From Streptomyces angustmyceticus (GTDB lineage Bacteria; Actinomycetota; Actinomycetes; Streptomycetales; Streptomycetaceae), in assembly GCF_019933235.1 (NCBI RefSeq), contig NZ_CP082945.1:5679501-5743500 (forward strand): a DNA stretch of 64,000 nucleotides, given 5' to 3'. Below are positions 1-8,277 of the stretch, one piece after another. How positions within the stretch are numbered: position 1 is the first letter of the stretch; each line of letters opens with the position of its first letter. The position numbers and the translations under genes were made by a program. The notes below the pieces were generated by a model. The model saw only the letters and a list, made by a program, of their open reading frames with translations, made no database searches and was not told the origin of the DNA.

Positions 1-21
1 CTGTGTATCGTCGGGAGGGTG

Positions 22-38
22 ACTTGAAGTTTCAAGTA
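22..38 (+). promoter_or_regulatory. palindromic operator upstream of DoxX gene
   Basis: ACTTGAAGTTTCAAGT (22-37) is a perfect palindrome with 7-base arms and a 2-base centre. The 15-mer at 24-38 recurs with one mismatch at 10597-10611 on the minus strand, in front of the second DoxX gene. Its size and symmetry suit a MarR-type or similar winged-helix repressor; no cognate regulator is adjacent within the window. Confidence 0.6.
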
Positions 39-90
39 GTTTTCCGCGATGCCTCGCGGACTCGTCCCCGACCTGCGAAAGAGCGCTCCT

Positions 91-642
91 ATGACGTCCT
101 CCCTCAGCACTGTCGAGACCTCGCACCTCGGTGCCTCGACGCGCTCCGCCCCCTCCCTGCACGGCTATGACGCCGGGCTGCTTCTGCTGCGGCTGGCGCT
201 CGGTCTGACCATGGCCGGCCATGGCGCCCAGAAGCTGCTGGGCTGGTTCGGTGGTCCGGGGCTGGACGGGACCGGACAGTTCTTCACGATGAGCGGCTAT
301 CCGTCGGGTCGCGTGATGGCCGTCGTCGCCGGTCTGAGCGAGACGCTCGGCGGGCTGGGGCTGGTGTTCGGGCTGCTCACGCCGCTCGCCGCCGCGGCGG
401 TCGTGGGCACGATGATCAATGCGCTTGCCGTGAAGTGGGGCGGGGGCTTCTTCGCGCCCAAGGGCGTGGAGTACGAACTGCTGCTGACCGCGGGGGCGGC
501 GGCGCTGGCGCTGACCGGCCCCGGACGCTACGCCGTCGACCGCTTCCTGCCGGGCCTGCGCGCGCATCGGCTGCTCTACGGCGTGGTGGCGCTGGTGCTG
601 GGTGTGGTGCTGGCGGGCGCGGTTCTGCTGATCAAGAAGTGA
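91..642 (+). CDS. DoxX family membrane protein
   Basis: Small integral membrane protein of 183 aa. The DoxX signature is clear: a first helix with LLLRLALGLTMAGHGAQKLL, then a glycine-rich turn (WFGGPGLDG) and three more hydrophobic segments, ending in a positively charged IKK tail. DoxX proteins are linked in other bacteria to redox and thiol stress, but the biochemical role is not settled. The frame is open from ATG 49, but I prefer ATG 91 because the palindrome at 22-37 would otherwise sit against the start codon. The gene is probably monocistronic, with a related DoxX gene at 10058-10528 sharing the operator. Confidence 0.85.
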   Translation: MTSSLSTVETSHLGASTRSAPSLHGYDAGLLLLRLALGLTMAGHGAQKLLGWFGGPGLDGTGQFFTMSGYPSGRVMAVVAGLSETLGGLGLVFGLLTPLAAAAVVGTMINALAVKWGGGFFAPKGVEYELLLTAGAAALALTGPGRYAVDRFLPGLRAHRLLYGVVALVLGVVLAGAVLLIKK

Positions 643-790
643 GTCACTGATCAAGAAGTGAGCCCCGCGCCGGAAGGCGCGGTGCGGAGATTCGGGGTCC
701 GGCGCCCGGAGTGTGGGGGCCGGACGCCGAGCAGGGGAGGCGCGGCGTCGCTTGGCGGCGCTGCGGTGGGAGAGTTGGGGAGCAGGCTGT

Positions 791-1291
791 ATGTCCGTAC
801 GACGACTGAATCACGCGGTGCTCTACGTCCGTGAGGTGCACCGGTCCGTGGGCTTCTATACCGAGGTGCTCGGGCTGGGGGTGAGGGCCGAGATGCCGGG
901 GCGGGCGGCGTTCCTTCGCGCTTCCGGGTCGCTCAACGATCATGACCTGGCGCTGTTCTCGGTGGGGCCGGACGCGCCGGGGCCCGAGGCCGGGCGGGTC
1001 GGGCTCTACCACCTGGCCTGGGAGGTCGGCACCCTCGGTGAACTCGTCGCGGCGCATGCGCGGCTCGTGGAGCGGGGCGCGCTGGTGGGGGCGAGTGATC
1101 ACCTCGTCGCGCTGTCGCTGTACGGCAAGGACCCGGACGGTATCGAGTTCGAGGTGATGTGGCGGGTCCCGAGGGCGGACTGGCCGGGTCCGGATCAGCC
1201 GGACGGGCTGCGGCCGCTCGATCTGGCCGCGGCGCTGGAGCGCTGGGGGCCGGACCAGACGACGGGCGCGGCCGCCGGGTCGGCCACCTGA
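791..1291 (+). CDS. VOC family (glyoxalase/bleomycin-resistance fold) protein
   Basis: Protein of 166 aa with the vicinal-oxygen-chelate fold. It opens with RRLNHAVLYVREVHRSVGFYTEVLGL, whose early His (LNHAVL) is a typical metal ligand, and ends the domain with DPDGIEFEVMW, where the Glu is the usual last ligand. Members are glyoxalases, ring-cleavage dioxygenases or resistance proteins; the substrate cannot be read here. Start ATG 791 follows a GGGGAG ribosome site; the frame is open further upstream but has no such site. It converges on the cobalt/nickel permease gene; the 211 bases between them show no convincing gene. Confidence 0.8.
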   Translation: MSVRRLNHAVLYVREVHRSVGFYTEVLGLGVRAEMPGRAAFLRASGSLNDHDLALFSVGPDAPGPEAGRVGLYHLAWEVGTLGELVAAHARLVERGALVGASDHLVALSLYGKDPDGIEFEVMWRVPRADWPGPDQPDGLRPLDLAAALERWGPDQTTGAAAGSAT

Positions 1292-1502
1292 AGGTCAGTC
1301 GGGCCCGTCGTGCCGGCGGGGCGCCGGTCCCTGCCGTGCCTGGCGGGGCACCGGGCCTCGCCACACCTGATGGGGCTGTCGTGCCCCGTCATACCTGACG
1401 AGGCGATTGCGCCCCGGCGCCCATCGGCGGCGCCGGGGACGCATGGGACTCGACGCATAGGGCTCGACGTGTCGGGCCCGGGGCTCATGGGGCCGATACG
1501 GC

Positions 1503-2678
1503 TCAGGGGGCGTCCGGGGTGTCCGGGGTGGCCGAGGTGGCCGGCTCCGCCGGTGCCGGCTGCTCGGTCGGGCCGGTTCGCTTGGCGCGTTCCGCCCAGC
1601 GCTTCTCGACGCCGGACAGGCGCCAGTACGACAGCGCCGCGGCCCACACCACCACGAACAGGCCGACGATCAGGAACCCGACGTTGTCGAGGTCGAGGCC
1701 GGAAATCCAGCCGGTCAGCGGGTCGTCGAGGCCGAGCTTCTCGTGGAGCACGGTCACCAGCTCGATCGTGCCGATGAAGAAGGCGACGGCGATCGACAGG
1801 CCGGTGATGGTGAGGTTGTAGTAGACCTTGCGCACCGGGTTGGAGAACGCCCACTGGTAGGCGAAGTTCATGAAGGTGCCGTCGAGCGTGTCGAAGAGGC
1901 TCATGCCGGCCGCGAAGAGCAGCGGCAGGCACAGCACGGCGTACCAGGGCAGGCCGGCCGCGGCGCCGCTGCCGGCCATCACCATCAGGGTCACCTCGGT
2001 CGCGGTGTCGAAGCCGAGACCGAAGAGGAAGCCGAGCGGGAACATCTGGCCGGGGCGGGAGACGGAGCGGGTGAAGCGGCCCAGGAAGCGGTTCATGAAG
2101 CCGCGCGAGTCGAGGCGCTGCTCCAGCTCGGCCTCGTCGTACTGGCCGCTGCGCATACCGCGGAAGACCCGCCAGATGCCGGCCAGTGCGATCAGGTTGA
2201 GGGCGGCGATGAGGTAGAGGAAGGTCCCCGAGATCGTGGTGCCGATGGTGCCCAGGATCTGGTGGGTACGGGACTGGTCGTTGAGCAGGGTGCCCGCGAG
2301 CTGCGCGCCGCCCGCCACCAGGGCCGCCATCGCGACGACCACGCTGGAGTGGCCGAGGGCGAACCAGAAGCCGACCGAGACCGGCCGCTTGCCGTCGGCC
2401 ATCAGCTTGCGGGTGGTGTTGTCGATCGCGGCGATGTGGTCGGCGTCGAAGGCGTGCCGCATGCCGAGGGTGTACGCGGTGACGCCGAGGCCGACACCGA
2501 AGACCTGGCTGCCCACGGCGTAGTGGTGCGGCACCACGAGCAGGAAGAGCACGCCGAAGGCGACGACGTGCAGGCCGGCTATGACGGCCATCAGGCCCGC
2601 GGTGCGGACGGTGTCCTGGCGGCGCCAGCGGAACGCGGCGGCAGCAGGGGTATGGCGGGTATCGGTGGACAGGGCCAT
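1503..2678 (-). CDS. NiCoT-family nickel/cobalt permease (HoxN/NixA type)
   Basis: Polytopic permease of about 391 aa that takes up Co2+ or Ni2+ across the membrane. The family hallmark is in the second helix: RHAFDADHIAAIDN (the HX4DH motif). Further family motifs GFWFALGHSSVV and LGFDTATEVTL are present, with about eight hydrophobic segments. A cobalamin riboswitch immediately upstream (2723-2920) argues that cobalt for B12 synthesis is the physiological substrate. The frame is open to GTG 2699, but ATG 2678 has a GGAG 12 bases upstream whereas the GTG has none. The C-terminus is Pro/Ala-rich and probably cytoplasmic. Confidence 0.9.
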   Translation of the reverse strand: MALSTDTRHTPAAAAFRWRRQDTVRTAGLMAVIAGLHVVAFGVLFLLVVPHHYAVGSQVFGVGLGVTAYTLGMRHAFDADHIAAIDNTTRKLMADGKRPVSVGFWFALGHSSVVVAMAALVAGGAQLAGTLLNDQSRTHQILGTIGTTISGTFLYLIAALNLIALAGIWRVFRGMRSGQYDEAELEQRLDSRGFMNRFLGRFTRSVSRPGQMFPLGFLFGLGFDTATEVTLMVMAGSGAAAGLPWYAVLCLPLLFAAGMSLFDTLDGTFMNFAYQWAFSNPVRKVYYNLTITGLSIAVAFFIGTIELVTVLHEKLGLDDPLTGWISGLDLDNVGFLIVGLFVVVWAAALSYWRLSGVEKRWAERAKRTGPTEQPAPAEPATSATPDTPDAP

Positions 2679-2722
2679 CCGGCGGTCACGCTCCAGCACC
2701 TCGTGGATCAGTTCGTGAGATG

Positions 2723-2920
2723 CCGTGGCCGGTCTCCTGGCTTACGGGTGCCCGTGCCCGCCCCCGCCTTCCCGGCCGCGGGCTGCGGTCAGTGGCGCCG
2801 CAGGCGCGTGCGCCTGCGGAAGGGACGGAAACTCCCCGATCACAGTGGCGAGGGCCGCTCCGGTCTGGGACCACAAGGTCCGTCACCGGTCTTCCCGAAC
2901 ACCACGGCCCGGTCACTCTA
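2723..2920 (-). promoter_or_regulatory. cobalamin (B12) riboswitch
   Basis: Read on the minus strand, the leader carries the cobalamin-riboswitch landmarks in order: a GGGAAGACCGGTGACGG block, then GCCACTGTGA with a GGGGAGT element, then AGCCAGGAGACCGG near 2727-2742, the near-universal B12 box. It lies 45-240 bases before the permease start. The family represses expression when adenosylcobalamin or methylcobalamin binds, so the permease should be off when B12 is abundant. Confidence 0.92.
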
Positions 2921-3022
2921 ACCGCCGCCGGGGAGGGGTGGGGTTGGCGGGGTTGGCGGGGTTCGTCCCGAGGTGAGCGAGAGCGCCGGTGGCCGCGGTC
3001 CGCGGCCGTGGCCCGCGGCGGT

Positions 3023-3877
3023 TCAGTGGCCGTAGTCCAGGGACGAGAGAAAGGCGTGGAGTTCGCGGTCGAAAAGGGCGGTGTTCTCCAGATTGACCAT
3101 ATGGGCCGCGCCCGGTATCCGGACTCTCCGGGCGCCGGGGACGGTCAGCGCTATCGCATGGGCGTTGGCGGAGATGTCGCTGCTGTCGAGGTCGCCGTCG
3201 AACACGACCGTCGGCACCCGGATCTCGGCCAGGCGGTCGGCGGCGCCGACCTCGAGCGGCATACCGGCACCCGCGCCGTCGGCGTGCACCTCCACATTGG
3301 CCTCGGCCGAGGCGCGCATCCGCTCGCGGAATCCCGGGTGCACCGCGGACGGTTCGCGATGCGGTCCGTCCACCCACATCCGCAGGAAGTGCTCCACATA
3401 CCGTTCCGCGCCGTCCGGTGTGCCGATCGCCGCCACCTGTGCCCTGATGTGCTCCAGGATGAAGGGGTCGGAGAAGGCGCGGCCGCTGATGCCGGGGGAG
3501 GCGAGCGCCAGGGCCGTCACCCGCTCCGGGCGGGCTATGGCGGTGTCGAGCGCGACCCGCGCGCCGTGGGAGAGGCCGACGAGGACGGCGTCGGGGACAT
3601 CGAGGGCGTCGAGCAGGGTGCAGAGGTCGTCGTGGTTGGCGTAGTCACCGGCCACCGTCGAGGACAGGCCGTGGCCGCGGAAGTCGTAACGGATCGCGCG
3701 CAGGCCGGAGTTCACCAGCCAGGCGAACTGCTCGTCCCACATGTGCTGGTCGAGCATCCCGCCGTGGAGCAGTACCACCGCGGGGCCCGAGCCGGCCGTC
3801 TCGTAGAACAGCTCGCCGTCGTCGACCGGCACGATGCCGTTGTCGATCTCGGACCAGGCGGTGATGCCTCGGGTCAT
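3023..3877 (-). CDS. alpha/beta hydrolase
   Basis: Soluble hydrolase of 284 aa. The oxyanion-hole motif LLHGGMLD lies near residue 38, the nucleophile elbow VGLSHGARVAL near residue 100 (Ser nucleophile), an acid candidate in FDGDLDSSD and the catalytic His in PGAAHMVNLEN. The fold suits haloperoxidase- or 3-oxoadipate-enol-lactonase-like esterases; the substrate is unknown. Its ATG overlaps the TGA of the upstream MarR gene (ATGA at 3874-3877), so the two are translationally coupled. The pairing suggests it acts on, or removes, the compound sensed by the regulator. Confidence 0.85.
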   Translation of the reverse strand: MTRGITAWSEIDNGIVPVDDGELFYETAGSGPAVVLLHGGMLDQHMWDEQFAWLVNSGLRAIRYDFRGHGLSSTVAGDYANHDDLCTLLDALDVPDAVLVGLSHGARVALDTAIARPERVTALALASPGISGRAFSDPFILEHIRAQVAAIGTPDGAERYVEHFLRMWVDGPHREPSAVHPGFRERMRASAEANVEVHADGAGAGMPLEVGAADRLAEIRVPTVVFDGDLDSSDISANAHAIALTVPGARRVRIPGAAHMVNLENTALFDRELHAFLSSLDYGH

Positions 3878-4548
3878 CTTCTGGACCGTCCTTTGTGCGC
3901 CGGATGCAGAGGAGTGGGTGTGATGCCGTTGTCACCGCCATTGTCGCTGTTGGGGTGATTGCGGTGACTGTCGGGGCTGTCTGTGCTGTCGGTTTCCTCC
4001 GGCGCCGGGCCTTGGTCGTTCGCGAGGTGCCGGAACTCCTCGCCGAGCCGGTCCAGTACGTGCAGTGCGGTGCGGACGTCCTCGGCGGGCAGGTCGGCCA
4101 GACGCCGGCGCAGCTGAGTGACTTCGAATTCCTGGACGCCGCGTATCGCCTCGGTGCCCCGGGGGGTGAGGCGGATCAGGGACGAGCGGCGGTGTGCGGG
4201 GTTCGGGGCCGTCACGACCAGGCCCAGTTCGGCGGCGTGGTTCACCCAGCGCTGCACCGGCTGCCGGTCGAGGCCCATCCCGCGCGCCAACTGCGGCACG
4301 GTGCGCGGGCCTTCGGTGCGCAGGGCGTCCAGCAGGGCGTGTTCGCCGGCGGTCATGCCCGTGCCCGCCAGCTCGCGCTCCACGGCGCGGACGACCGTGC
4401 GGTGCAGGGGCCACAGGCGCCGGATGACGCCGTACAGCAGGTCTTCGGCGGGGGTTGCCTCTTCGGTGAGTGCTTCGGTGGTGGTCAGGCTTCCGATGGG
4501 TGTGGGGCCATCGCCGTCGGTGCCTTCCGGGTCGTGCGTGTCTTTCAT
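3874..4548 (-). CDS. MarR family transcriptional regulator
   Basis: DNA-binding protein of 224 aa. The winged helix spans about residues 55-135, with the recognition region TVPQLARGMGLDRQPVQRWVNHAAELGLV followed by a wing (SSLIRLTPRGTEA) and a C-terminal dimerisation helix (DLPAEDVRTALHVLDRLGEEF). The last 45 residues are an Asp/Ser/Asn/Pro-rich tail unusual for MarR. It is co-transcribed with the hydrolase at 3023-3877 and diverges from the membrane protein at 4717. The perfect palindrome at 4599-4615 between the divergent genes is the likely operator, so autoregulation is expected. Confidence 0.87.
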   Translation of the reverse strand: MKDTHDPEGTDGDGPTPIGSLTTTEALTEEATPAEDLLYGVIRRLWPLHRTVVRAVERELAGTGMTAGEHALLDALRTEGPRTVPQLARGMGLDRQPVQRWVNHAAELGLVVTAPNPAHRRSSLIRLTPRGTEAIRGVQEFEVTQLRRRLADLPAEDVRTALHVLDRLGEEFRHLANDQGPAPEETDSTDSPDSHRNHPNSDNGGDNGITPTPLHPAHKGRSRR

Positions 4549-4598
4549 GGGTTCCGTGCCCCTCGCCTCGTCGCGGCTTATCCTTCATCGACACTTGT

Positions 4599-4624
4599 GA
4601 TGTCATGATGACATCGTTGATGTC
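4599..4624. promoter_or_regulatory. MarR operator palindrome
   Basis: GATGTCATGATGACATC (4599-4615) is a perfect palindrome with 8-base arms around one central base. It is followed after a short gap by a third half-site, GATGTC, at 4619-4624. It lies 51 bases upstream of the MarR start and 93 bases before the divergent small membrane protein, the expected place for an autoregulatory MarR site. Confidence 0.72.
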
Positions 4625-4716
4625 GTTTGAGAAGGGGGGTGCCGCGGAAAGGAGTTGAGGAGGCGGACGGGTCCGACGGGACTCGTGCGGGCCGTCGACG
4701 AGAAGGGTGGAGGCGA

Positions 4717-5139
4717 ATGAAGGTCGGTCTGTTGCGTGCGGTCGGGGTGGCCACGGCCGTGTACGGGGTGGCGGTGGCGGCGCTGCCCGATCTGCTGGCG
4801 CGGCCCTCGGGTCTGGTCGACGGCCAAGGGCGGACCGCGCCGGCGACCCGGACCTCGCTGCGCCCACTGGCCTGGCGGGACGCGGCGAGCGGGCTGGCGA
4901 TGGCGCTGGCTCCGGACGGTCCGGCGCTGCGCACCGCCGCGTACGTGCGGATCGCGGCGGACTTCGGGGACGCCGTGCTCCTCGGGGTGACGCTGCCGGG
5001 CCGAGACCGGAGGCTGAAAGCCGTGGCGGTGTCGGTCGGGTGGGGAGCGCTGTCGGTGGCCGGGCTGCTCGCCCGAGGGCGGCGGGGGAGCGGGATTATG
5101 GGCGCGGTGGAGGCGGGGCCTCTTCGGGTGCGAAGGTGA
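4717..5139 (+). CDS. small membrane protein of unknown function
   Basis: Protein of 140 aa with an N-terminal hydrophobic helix (LLRAVGVATAVYGVAVAALP) and two or three further weakly hydrophobic segments around residues 55-110. It resembles small four-helix proteins often encoded next to MarR genes, but I do not recognise a named family. ATG 4717 is chosen because GGAGG stands 5 bases upstream; the frame is open from 4627 without a good site. It diverges from the MarR gene across the palindrome at 4599-4615 and overlaps the kinase-like gene tail to tail by 44 bases. Confidence 0.6.
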   Translation: MKVGLLRAVGVATAVYGVAVAALPDLLARPSGLVDGQGRTAPATRTSLRPLAWRDAASGLAMALAPDGPALRTAAYVRIAADFGDAVLLGVTLPGRDRRLKAVAVSVGWGALSVAGLLARGRRGSGIMGAVEAGPLRVRR

Positions 5140-5752
5140 CGACGAGGTCGGCGCGGTCGCGAGTGGCCGCGACGACGCGGGCGTTGGCCTCGTCCGAGGT
5201 GTGCACGAACCGCTCGGCGTCGGCGCGCGGGCGCCCGAACCGCTCGTGCCGGTCGACCAGGCGCCGGACGCGTTCGGAGGTCTCCAGCTCCACGTACCAG
5301 ACCTCGTCGAGCAGTTCCCGGACCCGCGGCCACGGGGCGGAGTCGAGGAGGAGGTAGTTGCCCTCGGTGACGATGAGCGGAATGTGGGGTGCCACGGGGA
5401 TGCTGCCGGCCACCGGCTCCTCGATACGGCGGTCGAAGGCCGGGGCGTAGACGGCGGTGTCCGGCTCCGGGGAGCGCAGACGCGCCAGCAGCGCCGCGTA
5501 CCCGGCGGGGTCGAAGGTGTCCGGGGCGCCCTTGCGGTCCGTACGCCCCAGACGGCGCAACTCCGCCTCGGCGAGGTGGAAGCCGTCCATCGGGACGAGC
5601 GCCGCGCTGCCCGCCAGCTCGGCCACGAGGTGGGCGGCGAGGGTGGACTTGCCGGCGCCGGGCGGGCCCGTGATGCCGAGCAGCCGCCGTCGGCCGGGGG
5701 TCGCGGTGGCCGCGAGCCGGCGGGCGCGGGAGAGGAGGTGCCGGGGATCCAT
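5096..5752 (-). CDS. nucleoside/uridine-kinase-like P-loop protein
   Basis: Cytoplasmic P-loop phosphotransferase of 218 aa. Walker A is GITGPPGAGKST near residues 27-38, followed by VPMDGFHLAEAEL (substrate-binding Asp/His typical of the uridine kinase/PanK group), then VTEGNYLLL (Walker B-like). The C-terminal VDRHERFGRP is the lid. The family phosphorylates nucleosides, pantothenate or sugars; sequence alone does not choose among them. Start ATG 5752 has GGAG 5 bases upstream. It is flanked by the convergent small membrane protein and the divergent MerR gene. Confidence 0.82.
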   Translation of the reverse strand: MDPRHLLSRARRLAATATPGRRRLLGITGPPGAGKSTLAAHLVAELAGSAALVPMDGFHLAEAELRRLGRTDRKGAPDTFDPAGYAALLARLRSPEPDTAVYAPAFDRRIEEPVAGSIPVAPHIPLIVTEGNYLLLDSAPWPRVRELLDEVWYVELETSERVRRLVDRHERFGRPRADAERFVHTSDEANARVVAATRDRADLVVTFAPEEAPPPPRP

Positions 5753-5885
5753 GGTGTCTCCATCGTGCCTGAGGGGGCGGGGTGCCCCATAGGACTTGCG
5801 GTTGCCGCCGCGTCAACTTCTACGGTCGTTCGTGAGCCGGAGAAACCGGCTCGGTGAGGGTGAGCCCGCGAGGAGAGGCACGGCG

Positions 5886-6653
5886 ATGGCCTGGTCGATT
5901 GCGGAGGTGGCCCGGATGTCCGGGGTGACGTCCCGGACACTGCGGCACTACGACGAGATCGGTCTGCTACCGCCCGCGCGGACCGGCAGCAACGGGCACC
6001 GCTACTACGAGGAGGCCGATCTGCTGCGGCTGCAGCAGATCCTGCTGATGCGGGAGTTGGACCTGGGGCTGCGCGAGATCCAGGCGGTCCTGGACAGCCA
6101 GGTCGACCGGGTTGCCGTGCTGCGCGAGCACCACCGGCGGCTGAGAGCGGAGCGGGACCGGCTGGAGACGCTGGTCCGCACGGTCGGACGGACCCTCGCC
6201 GAACTGGAGGAGCACGAGGAAGGCAGTGGCATGACGAAGATCAACAGGCCGGAGAACCTGTTCGAGGGGTTCGAGTCCGCCCGCCCCGACGCCGAGGCCG
6301 AGGTGCGGGAGCGATGGCCGGCGGCGTGGGAGCGGACCCAGCAGGTCGTCGCCGCGATGTCCGCCGAGGACATGGAGCGGTGGCAGCGCGAGGTGACGGC
6401 GCAGATGATCCGGCTGGCGGAGTTCATGGTGGCCGGCACCCCGGTCGCCGATCCCGCGGTGCAGGCCGAGATGGACGTCCACTACCAGGGCATCTGCCGG
6501 TTCTGGACCCCGAACGCGGAGGCGTACAAGGGGCTGGGCCGGACCTACAGTGACGACCCGCAGTTCCGCGCGAACTACGACAAGATCGCCGAAGGGCTGG
6601 CCGACTACCAGCGCGACGCGATGGTCGTCTACGCGGACGCGCGGCTCAGCTGA
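5886..6653 (+). CDS. TipA-like MerR regulator with TipAS ligand domain
   Basis: Transcriptional activator of 255 aa. Residues 1-75 are a MerR DNA-binding domain (AEVARMSGVTSRTLRHYDEIGLLPPARTG), then a coiled-coil (about 75-112), then a TipAS-type domain (about 120-255) containing the family blocks ENLFEGFE, ERTQQVVAAMSAEDM and YQGICRFWTP. TipAS domains trap thiopeptides and other lipophilic compounds. Start ATG 5886 follows GAGGAGAGG. As in S. lividans tipA, an internal start with its own strong ribosome site lies between the two domains (6231). It diverges from the kinase-like gene. Confidence 0.88.
   Translation: MAWSIAEVARMSGVTSRTLRHYDEIGLLPPARTGSNGHRYYEEADLLRLQQILLMRELDLGLREIQAVLDSQVDRVAVLREHHRRLRAERDRLETLVRTVGRTLAELEEHEEGSGMTKINRPENLFEGFESARPDAEAEVRERWPAAWERTQQVVAAMSAEDMERWQREVTAQMIRLAEFMVAGTPVADPAVQAEMDVHYQGICRFWTPNAEAYKGLGRTYSDDPQFRANYDKIAEGLADYQRDAMVVYADARLS
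6216..6233 (+). promoter_or_regulatory. internal ribosome-binding site and start for a TipAS-like short protein
   Basis: Inside the MerR gene, GAGGAAGG (6216-6223) stands 7 bases before an in-frame ATG (6231, codon 116) that lies at the domain boundary. Starting here would give a 140-residue ligand-binding protein without the DNA-binding domain, close to the 144-residue TipAS of S. lividans. Confidence 0.65.
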
Positions 6654-6663
6654 CCGTGGCCCG

Positions 6664-6694
6664 GCCGGCTCGGCAGACGCACGGCCGAGCCGGC
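6664..6694 (+). terminator. hairpin after the TipA-like gene
   Basis: Perfect 11-base stem (6664-6674 with 6684-6694) around a 9-base loop, starting 10 bases after the stop codon. It has no T-run, as is common in Streptomyces. Confidence 0.55.
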
Positions 6695-6759
6695 CGACGC
6701 ACGGCCGGGCCGGCCACGGCATCCGAGGCGACCAAGGCGACCGAGGCGACCAAGGCGGC
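6676..6759. repeat. short direct repeats
   Basis: Two adjacent repeat pairs fill this intergenic stretch. One is a 20-base unit at 6676-6695 and 6696-6715 (one mismatch). The other is an 18-base unit at 6724-6741 and 6742-6759 (one mismatch). No gene or known element is associated. Confidence 0.7.
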
Positions 6760-6810
6760 CGAGCCGGCCGAGGCACCGCCTCGTCGGGCGAGGCAGGCTT
6801 CCGCGCCCGG

Positions 6811-8019
6811 CTAGGTGGCGTCGACCGTGTCCCGGCCCGCGAGACCCAGGCGCCACAAGGAGGTGACCTCGGCCGCGCGGGCCACATGGAGCGGGTCGGA
6901 GGTGTCGCGGGCCCGGGGGTGGCGCGGGGAGATGTCGAGCCGGCCCAGGACCGTGAGGCCGGCCTTGGCGAAGGCGTCGAGGAGGTCGGCGTGCGAGCGC
7001 AGGCCGAGGTGTTCGGCCAGGTCGGAGAGGACCAGCCAGCCCTCGCCGTCCGGTGTCAGATGGTCCGCGAGGCCGCTCAGGAAGCCGTACAGCATCCGGT
7101 TGCCCGGGTCGTACACCGCGTACTCCACGGGCGAGGTCGGCTTCGCGGGCACCCACGGGGGGTTGCAGACGATCAGCGGGGCGCGGCCGGCCGGGAACAG
7201 ATCGGCCTCGACCACGTCCACCTGCCCGGCGACGCCCAGCCGTTGGGTGTTCTCACGGGCACAGGCCAGCGCGCGCGGGTCCTGGTCGGTGGCCACGACC
7301 CGGCGGACGCCGCGCCGGGCGAGCACCGAGGCCAGTACGCCGGTGCCGGTGCCGATGTCGAACGCCAGCTCCGCACCGGGCAGCGGCGCCTCGGCCACCA
7401 GGTCGACGTACTCGCCGCGGGCCGGGGAGAAGACGCCGTAGTGCGGGTGGATGCGGTCGCCGCCGAGCGCCGGGATCTCGACGCCCTTCTTGCGCCACTC
7501 GTTGGCGCCGATGAGGGCGAGGAGCTCGCGCAGCGAGACGAGGGAGGCGGCCGGAGCCGTGCCCCCGGTGGCGCCCGCGGTCTCCTCGGACGTCTCCCCG
7601 GTGGCGGGCTCGCCGGGCCCGTACGCCCTGGCGCAGGCCTCGCGGACATCGGGCGCGCGGTGCAGCGGGACGGCGAGATCCGCGTCGAGCGGGACCAGCA
7701 GCATGCCCAGGATGCGGGCGCGGTGGTTCTGCGCGGCCCGGTGCACATGGAAAGCCTGGGTGACATCGGCGGGTGGCGTCTTGCGGGGACGGCGGTCGAT
7801 GCGGCGGGCCAGTGCCGTCAGCAGCTGGCGGGCGTTGTGGAAGTCGCCGCGCCACAGCAGCGCGGTGCCCTCGCAGGCGGCCCGGTAGGCGTCGTCGGCC
7901 TTCGTCCGGTCGTCCGCGATGACGATGCGGCGGGGTGGCGGGGCGCCGTTCTCGGAACGCCAACGGGCGGATCGGGGCTCGTCGGCCTCGGTCCATTCGA
8001 CGACCGGCGGTGGGTTCAC
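6811..8019 (-). CDS. class I SAM-dependent methyltransferase (HemK-like NPPW motif)
   Basis: Protein of 402 aa. The C-terminal half carries a Rossmann methyltransferase: motif I LAFDIGTGTGVLASVLARRG (about residue 240), VVATDQDPRALA, then IVCNPPWVPAKP, the NPPW/Y signature of N-methyltransferases acting on planar amide or amine nitrogens (PrmC/HemK, RsmC, DNA adenine enzymes). The N-terminal 200 residues, rich in Arg and Ala, resemble a substrate-recognition domain and have no motif I recognise. It stands alone between the TipA-like gene and a GNAT gene. The target (protein, rRNA or small molecule) is open. Confidence 0.82.
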   Translation of the reverse strand: MNPPPVVEWTEADEPRSARWRSENGAPPPRRIVIADDRTKADDAYRAACEGTALLWRGDFHNARQLLTALARRIDRRPRKTPPADVTQAFHVHRAAQNHRARILGMLLVPLDADLAVPLHRAPDVREACARAYGPGEPATGETSEETAGATGGTAPAASLVSLRELLALIGANEWRKKGVEIPALGGDRIHPHYGVFSPARGEYVDLVAEAPLPGAELAFDIGTGTGVLASVLARRGVRRVVATDQDPRALACARENTQRLGVAGQVDVVEADLFPAGRAPLIVCNPPWVPAKPTSPVEYAVYDPGNRMLYGFLSGLADHLTPDGEGWLVLSDLAEHLGLRSHADLLDAFAKAGLTVLGRLDISPRHPRARDTSDPLHVARAAEVTSLWRLGLAGRDTVDAT

Positions 8020-8277
8020 CGAAAAGTGCCTCTGTGTGTGGTTCGGGCCCGTCCCAGGGGTGCCGCTGTGGTGCGGCGCCGGTCCGGCGCCGGGGAGCGG
8101 CGAGGCGCTCGCGGGGACGGTGGGCGGGGGTGGTGAAGGTCGACTTTACTCTGTGCCGGCCGCGCGCCCCGCCCCCGCGGTCGGCGGCGCGGGCCCGGCG
8201 TCGGGCCGGTCGCGGCCGTGGCGCCAGCGGAACCGGGCAGGCCGGGAGCGGGCCGTCAGCCGTCCACCGGGCCGGGG

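Noticed and set aside
6676-6759. CRISPR array
   Set aside because: Repeats are adjacent without spacers; the same holds for the repeats at 8974, 18221 and 60631.
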